From contig CP096135.1 of the NCBI GenBank assembly GCA_023213195.1, forward strand, positions 746,548 through 810,547: a stretch of 64,000 bases of DNA, read 5' to 3'. Source of the DNA: Sphingobacteriales bacterium JAD_PAG50586_3. Lineage in GTDB: Bacteria; Bacteroidota; Bacteroidia; CAMBQF01. The translations under genes and the position numbers were made by a program. A model generated the notes under the pieces. That model ran no database searches and was not told where the DNA came from. It worked only from the letters and a program-made list of their open reading frames with translations. Below are positions 60,831-64,000 of the stretch, one piece after another. The stretch's first letter is position 1. Every line of letters starts with the position of its first letter.

Positions 60831-61916
60831 ATGCCGACCATTACCAAGCCAGTCATTCCCATTAGATTTATTGAGCCTTTTAAAATAGGTGTCAGTGAAA
60901 GTTACTATAATAAGATAACCAGCCTCTTAACAGATTTTAGGCCAGTAGGTCATCGAATAATAAGTTATCTGCACGCACAAAAATTTATCTCGGACACACA
61001 ATTGCCTGATGAAATCAACGATTTTAACGCCTCACTTGATTCGTTCTTGCATTTTTATGAGTTGTATCATAATGGTGACAGAGTGGGTGCGCATGCGCAA
61101 TTTTATAGCAATCTTCAATCCCTTTTACCTTCTATAACTGCTACATTGGCTAAAGTATTTATAAATCTTGAGCAGCCCTTTTTTAGATTTAGAACAGACA
61201 AGCCATTAAAGAAGTCAACAGGGTCAAAACATGAACTTTTCCATATTCCATTTAACCTAAAACACCTGTGTAATAACCAGAGACTAAATTCTCATGGTAG
61301 GCCATGTCTTTACTTAGCTGATGACTTACATACCGCTTGGCTTGAAACAAAATCACCTTGTTCAAGGTCAACTTCTGGTAAAAACGGACAGTTTATCAAC
61401 GCTGGGATTTTTAGGAATAGTTCAGTTTTTAACTATTATGATTTTTGCTTGAGGGATATAAATGTAGATTTGAATGCTTTGGCTACTTCTAAAGCTATAG
61501 CAACTGATATAAGGAATCTATTGAACTACTTAAAGCTGTTCCCTTTAATTATTGGAATTCATACTGATATTACTGGTGTTAACTCACCAACATACAACAA
61601 GAGTTATGTTGTTCCAGGCCTTCTTATGGATTGGTTTATAACAGCATTATTAAGGTCATATTCAGTCTTTGCAATTCGTTATCGGTCTGTTAAGGATACA
61701 GTAGACCCAAATACGTCGAATTATGTTTTTTATGCATTTAAGGATAAACCTCATTTTAAATATTGTTCGAGACTAGAAAACGCCTTTTTGCATCAATACC
61801 ACTTCGTTTATCACAGATTTATCCGATATACTTTAAAATTCAAGTCTATAAATAAAGTACGATTAAAAGCTATTGAAGCCATTTTAAGAAAGAACTCTTT
61901 TAAATATAAGCCATAG
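60831..61916 (+). CDS. RES-domain protein, probable NAD-targeting effector
   Basis: 361 residues from the ATG at 60831. The pattern FFRFRTDKPLKK, then HELFHIPFNLKHLCNNQRLN, HGRPCLYLADDLHTAWLETK, resembles the RES fold (R-E-S residues), seen in toxins that degrade NAD+. The N-terminal 110 residues are an extra helical domain not found in the short RES toxins. No Xre antitoxin of the usual Res-Xre type is adjacent. Assignment rests on motif recognition by eye. Confidence 0.65.
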   Translation: MPTITKPVIPIRFIEPFKIGVSESYYNKITSLLTDFRPVGHRIISYLHAQKFISDTQLPDEINDFNASLDSFLHFYELYHNGDRVGAHAQFYSNLQSLLPSITATLAKVFINLEQPFFRFRTDKPLKKSTGSKHELFHIPFNLKHLCNNQRLNSHGRPCLYLADDLHTAWLETKSPCSRSTSGKNGQFINAGIFRNSSVFNYYDFCLRDINVDLNALATSKAIATDIRNLLNYLKLFPLIIGIHTDITGVNSPTYNKSYVVPGLLMDWFITALLRSYSVFAIRYRSVKDTVDPNTSNYVFYAFKDKPHFKYCSRLENAFLHQYHFVYHRFIRYTLKFKSINKVRLKAIEAILRKNSFKYKP

Positions 61917-61977
61917 CTAATTAGACTGTGCAGGCACTTATAGTGGCTAATAAGAAGCAAAATGGGGAAGTATGTCT

Positions 61978-62005
61978 CATAAAAGGCAATAAATCGCCTT
62001 TTATG
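61978..62005. other. Perfect 10-bp hairpin
   Basis: CATAAAAGGC-AATAAATC-GCCTTTTATG, 60 bp after the RES gene; no T-run directly follows. Confidence 0.5.
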
Positions 62006-62067
62006 GGTAATAAAATCAACCAAAAGGGAACATAAAGAGAAGCTAAATGGTAATAAATTTATTTTAT

Positions 62068-62107
62068 AAAAGCTGAACCTTTCTAAAATAGGATGTTTTA
62101 GCTTTTG
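62068..62107 (+). terminator. Terminator of the RES operon
   Basis: AAAAGCTGAACCT pairs with AGGATGTTTTAGCTTTT (imperfect stem), followed by a T-containing tract before 62120. It separates the operon from the convergent caspase-like gene. Confidence 0.6.
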
Positions 62108-62127
62108 CCTTTTGTTCCACCCCCAAC

Positions 62128-62884
62128 CTATGAAATTGAATTCAATTGCTTGTAATAGGCGAAAGTGGTTCTGATATTGTATTCTGCAATAACTAGTACT
62201 TCTGAAAAAGGCAAATCCATGTATTCTGGATAGCTAGCTTTATAAAGCACGGCGGCGGAGTTAACCATTCGCCTGAACCCTTCAGGTTCAATCTCTGGAG
62301 TCATTAGCATATCCATATAATCCTTAGCTGTTATATAGCACATCCTATCATGGCCTATCTCGCTGTTAAACGCTTCAATAGCCTGCTCAACCCTGTACTG
62401 AGAGAAGTAAGACTCATAGAATGCCTCAAAACCCCTATAAAGCTCATCAAAGCTAATCTCCTCTTCCGTACTAACCAGATAATTCATTGGAACATCCCTA
62501 AACGGGCTTATTCGGGTAAGGAAGTGATGCCCATTGCATAGCCCTAAGCACAATATAAGTTGCTTATTAAGCTTTGCATTAATTATTGTTATTAGGGATT
62601 CGAAAGCCCGCCAGCTAAGTATTTCTCCACTATAAAGTAGGATTCCATCATCAGAGCTCATGCGAGTCTATGTGTAAAACTGGAAAGTAACCAAGAGAAT
62701 CAATCCTAACAGCCAAATCATATATACAAGCTTCAAATTCAGCTATTGTGTTGACTTTTATGTGTTCAAGCCGAAAATCAGGGTCTATATTCTCCCTATA
62801 CCTTAAAGCCCCTTGATGCAAAGAAATGGCCTTATCCTTTAAGGATTCTATAATTACAAGTCCATATAGATTGATACTTTCCAC
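62128..62884 (-). CDS. Caspase-like (H/C dyad) protein, probable (frameshifted or split)
   Basis: Two frames, 62651-62884 and 62128-62661. Together they read PVLHIDSH(G)SSDDGILLYSGE, then INAKLNKQLILCLGLCNGHH, then VPMNYLVSTEEEISFDELYR and FEAFYESYF. This order (His in a HxxxH-G strand, Cys in a LxxCxG strand about 45 residues later, then P..yl.....I....l...F..FY) matches an uncharacterised caspase-fold family I recall from bacterial conflict loci. The junction lacks two bases (or has one extra) near 62655. About 250 residues; no signal. Alternatively two overlapping genes. Confidence 0.55.
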
Positions 62885-62902
62885 CTCATAAAGGTAACAT
62901 GT

Positions 62903-63052
62903 CGGCTTGATGACGGCAACAAATCGGTAACATATCGGTAACCTGACGGCTATAAAGCGGCATCAGAGCGGTATTTTATCGGGGCAAAAGCGGCCTTCAA
63001 AGCGGCCTCCTTATCGGGGTAGAAAGCGGGGTCAAAAGCGGCATATTATCGG
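62903..63052. repeat. Phased array of 14 CGG triplets at 11-12 bp
   Basis: CGG begins at 62903, 62914, 62925, 62936, 62947, 62958, 62969, 62980, 62991, 63003, 63015, 63027, 63039 and 63050. Spacings are eight of 11, four of 12, then 11. The 8-9 bases between are variable but A/T-rich; examples are TAACATATCGG, CTATAAAGCGG, TATTTTATCGG and GGTAGAAAGCGG. It lies in the leader of the caspase-like gene (- strand CCG) and 134 bp from the right transposon end. Confidence 0.93.
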
Positions 63053-63185
63053 TGAATACTATAATGGTAATTATAGGCACAGTTTGCTGGGTAACTTGTA
63101 GCAATGCATTTATTATCTTGGGTAAGCGTTTTTTATTGGCAATGAAATCATTTACAACATTTTAGGATGCGATATTAGTCGCCTT
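63053..63185. other. Noncoding right end of the transposon
   Basis: No gene seen between the CGG array and the right inverted repeat. Confidence 0.6.
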
Positions 63186-63209
63186 ACTGTAAAGTGGTAA
63201 TACTATGCC
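63186..63209 (-). repeat. Right terminal inverted repeat
   Basis: ACTGTAAAGTGGTAATACTA then TGCC, the exact reverse complement of 52334-52357; identity ends abruptly beyond 24 bp. Confidence 0.95.
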
Positions 63210-63217
63210 AAAACAAT
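63210..63217. repeat. Target-site duplication, right copy (AAAACAAT)
   Basis: Identical to 52326-52333; in the disrupted channel gene it encodes the DCF of the pore helix (coding strand ATTGTTTT). Confidence 0.93.
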
Positions 63218-63359
63218 CTATAACAGAGTAGGTGTAGTGAGAAATGTAGCGGTAAAAAAATGTAGAGGTAGATATTAAAATGGTAAACGCAATAAAAGGC
63301 ACCCTAAGGCGGTTGTAAACTTCAACCAACAAAGCATCGCGCAATAGCCTGAATTTCAT
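63210..63359 (-). pseudogene. K+ channel, N-terminal fragment
   Basis: Starts ATG at 63359: MKFRLLRDALLVEVYNRLRV, then transmembrane helix 1 (PFIAFTILISTSTFFYRYIS) and the beginning of the pore helix (YTYSVIDCF), after which the frame runs into the transposon end and soon stops. Together with 51432-52333 it makes one two-helix K+ channel with RCK domains. Confidence 0.92.
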
Positions 63360-63463
63360 TTGATAAACTTACAACAATCTACCGCGTGCAATTATGATTT
63401 ATATCAAGAATTAACAATGCATTTAATTAACCAAAAAGGTATGCAAGCAGCGTATTTAATTAT

Positions 63464-63471
63464 TAGCTTTG
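63464..63471 (+). promoter_or_regulatory. -7 box TAGCTTTG
   Basis: Perfect TAnnTTTG match 19 bp before the PhoD gene start. Confidence 0.5.
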
Positions 63472-63490
63472 CGAGTATCAATAGTCAACC

Positions 63491-64000
63491 ATGAAAAAAT
63501 TAGTACTTATTGCTGCCTTTGCAGTAACATCTTTGGGCTTATTTGCCCAAGAAGGCCCAAGCCTGCAATTACCCGATACCCGTGCCGATGTTGACCCGCA
63601 GTTTGCCCCGTTTTACCACGGCGTAGCATCGGGCGACCCACTATCTGACCGCGTAATTATTTGGACACGCCTGTCTGACTACGTGGGGGCATCTATACCC
63701 CTTACCTGAGCAAATGGCTACCGACACCAGCTTTACTAACGTTGTAAACAGCGGCAATGCCACTGCCGACAGCACTAACGATTATTGTGTTAAGGTAGAT
63801 GTAACCGGTTTGTTGCCAAACACCTACTACTACTACCGTTTTCAAAAAGATAACCGCAACTCGCTAATTGGCCGCACACATACCTTGCCTGTGGGCGATA
63901 TTGACAGTGTACGTTTTGCTTTGATGAGCTGCCAAAGCTACGAGGCGGGCTTTTACAATGCCCACGCATCGGTTGTACAACGTAATGATGTGGATGCTGT
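63491..64000 (+). CDS. PhoD-family alkaline phosphatase/phosphodiesterase (5' part, frameshifted at CCWGG)
   Basis: Signal peptide MKKLVLIAAFAVTSLGLFAQ. The N-terminal PhoD domain has FYHGVASGDPLSDRVIIWTR. CCTGAG at 63705-63710 replaces CCTGG; repaired it reads ASIPLTWQMATDTSFTNVVN and continues through VDVTGLLPNTYYYYRFQKDN, GRTHTLPVG and VRFALMSCQSYEAGFYNAHA to the window end. A secreted calcium/iron-type phosphatase by family; the metal-site Asp and His residues lie beyond the window apart from the Cys-containing MSCQSYE region. Confidence 0.87.

Larger units (their letters stand above)
52334..63209. mobile_element. 10.9-kb IS1595/ISXO2-type transposon with cargo
   Basis: Bounded by perfect 24-bp inverted repeats and an 8-bp target duplication, and inserted in the K+ channel gene. 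It encodes an ISXO2-type transposase (53345-54292), a KilA-N protein, small proteins, three tRNA-like RNAs, two XRE regulators, a coiled-coil protein, lipoproteins, a RES-domain operon and a caspase-like protein, and ends with a phased CGG array. It is visibly AT-richer than the host and has few lesions. IS1595-family elements are normally 1-2 kb, with a few passenger-bearing forms known. Confidence 0.92.

Noticed and set aside
62903..63052. Short CRISPR-like array
   Set aside because: Units are 11-12 bp with only CGG conserved; there are no direct repeats of CRISPR length and no cas genes.

Overview
The window looks like the chromosome of an environmental Bacteroidota bacterium (flavobacterial or chitinophagal type). 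Supporting signs are many secreted proteins ending in a type IX secretion (T9SS) sorting domain, TAnnTTTG-type -7 promoter boxes, LPS biosynthesis (waaA), reg_prop/Y_Y_Y sensor kinases paired with LytTR regulators, and interspersed palindromic repeats typical of the phylum. No ribosomal marker is present, so no genus can be given. The sequence behaves like a long-read draft: about 30 lesions split otherwise good genes. Roughly half are one-base homopolymer errors. At least twelve others coincide with places where homology calls for a CCWGG site that now reads CCTTAG, CTCAGG, CCTGAG or similar. I therefore annotate the split reading frames as single genes and give each lesion.

Layout. 1-10.7 kb: an M1 aminopeptidase (cut by the window edge), rsmE, a DUF4159 protein, glpK, a family of small very basic exported proteins around a PAS/HisKA/receiver protein without an ATPase domain, and an alkylglycerol-monooxygenase-like sterol desaturase. 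10.7-26 kb: a double UspA protein, a CotH-kinase/lamin-tail T9SS protein, a YcxB-like protein, a nucleoside phosphorylase, a TolB-like lipoprotein, a HAD phosphatase, an aldehyde dehydrogenase, a VWA protein and a gingipain-like C25 protease. 26-36 kb: a photolyase-like protein without its Fe-S cysteines, two tandem cytochrome c/copper monooxygenases, a Crp-type regulator, a phosphoglucose/phosphomannose isomerase and two T9SS proteins whose 3' ends and terminators are duplicated. 36-52 kb: a LytS/LytTR two-component pair, mutY (with a repeat-derived peptide inside), waaA, small membrane proteins, an M32 carboxypeptidase, T9SS proteins, asd, an AmpG-like transporter and the C-terminal half of a K+ channel.

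52,334-63,209 is the outstanding region: a 10,876-bp transposon with 24-bp perfect terminal inverted repeats and an 8-bp target duplication, driven by an IS1595/ISXO2-type transposase. It sits inside the K+ channel gene; joining the two flanks through one copy of the duplication restores a continuous channel including the pore helix and TIGYGE filter. Its cargo is AT-richer and mostly unrecognisable. It includes a promoter-driven array of three tRNA-like RNAs alternating with terminator-like hairpins, two XRE regulators, a coiled-coil protein, a KilA-N protein, small lipoproteins, a three-gene transcription unit ending in a RES-domain (NAD-attacking toxin type) protein, and a probable caspase-like protein. 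The caspase-like gene is preceded by a remarkable array of 14 CGG triplets spaced 11 or 12 bp apart. Together these suggest a mobile defence or conflict island of an undescribed kind; this is inference. After the element, the host chromosome resumes with the N-terminal channel fragment and a PhoD-type phosphatase that runs off the window.
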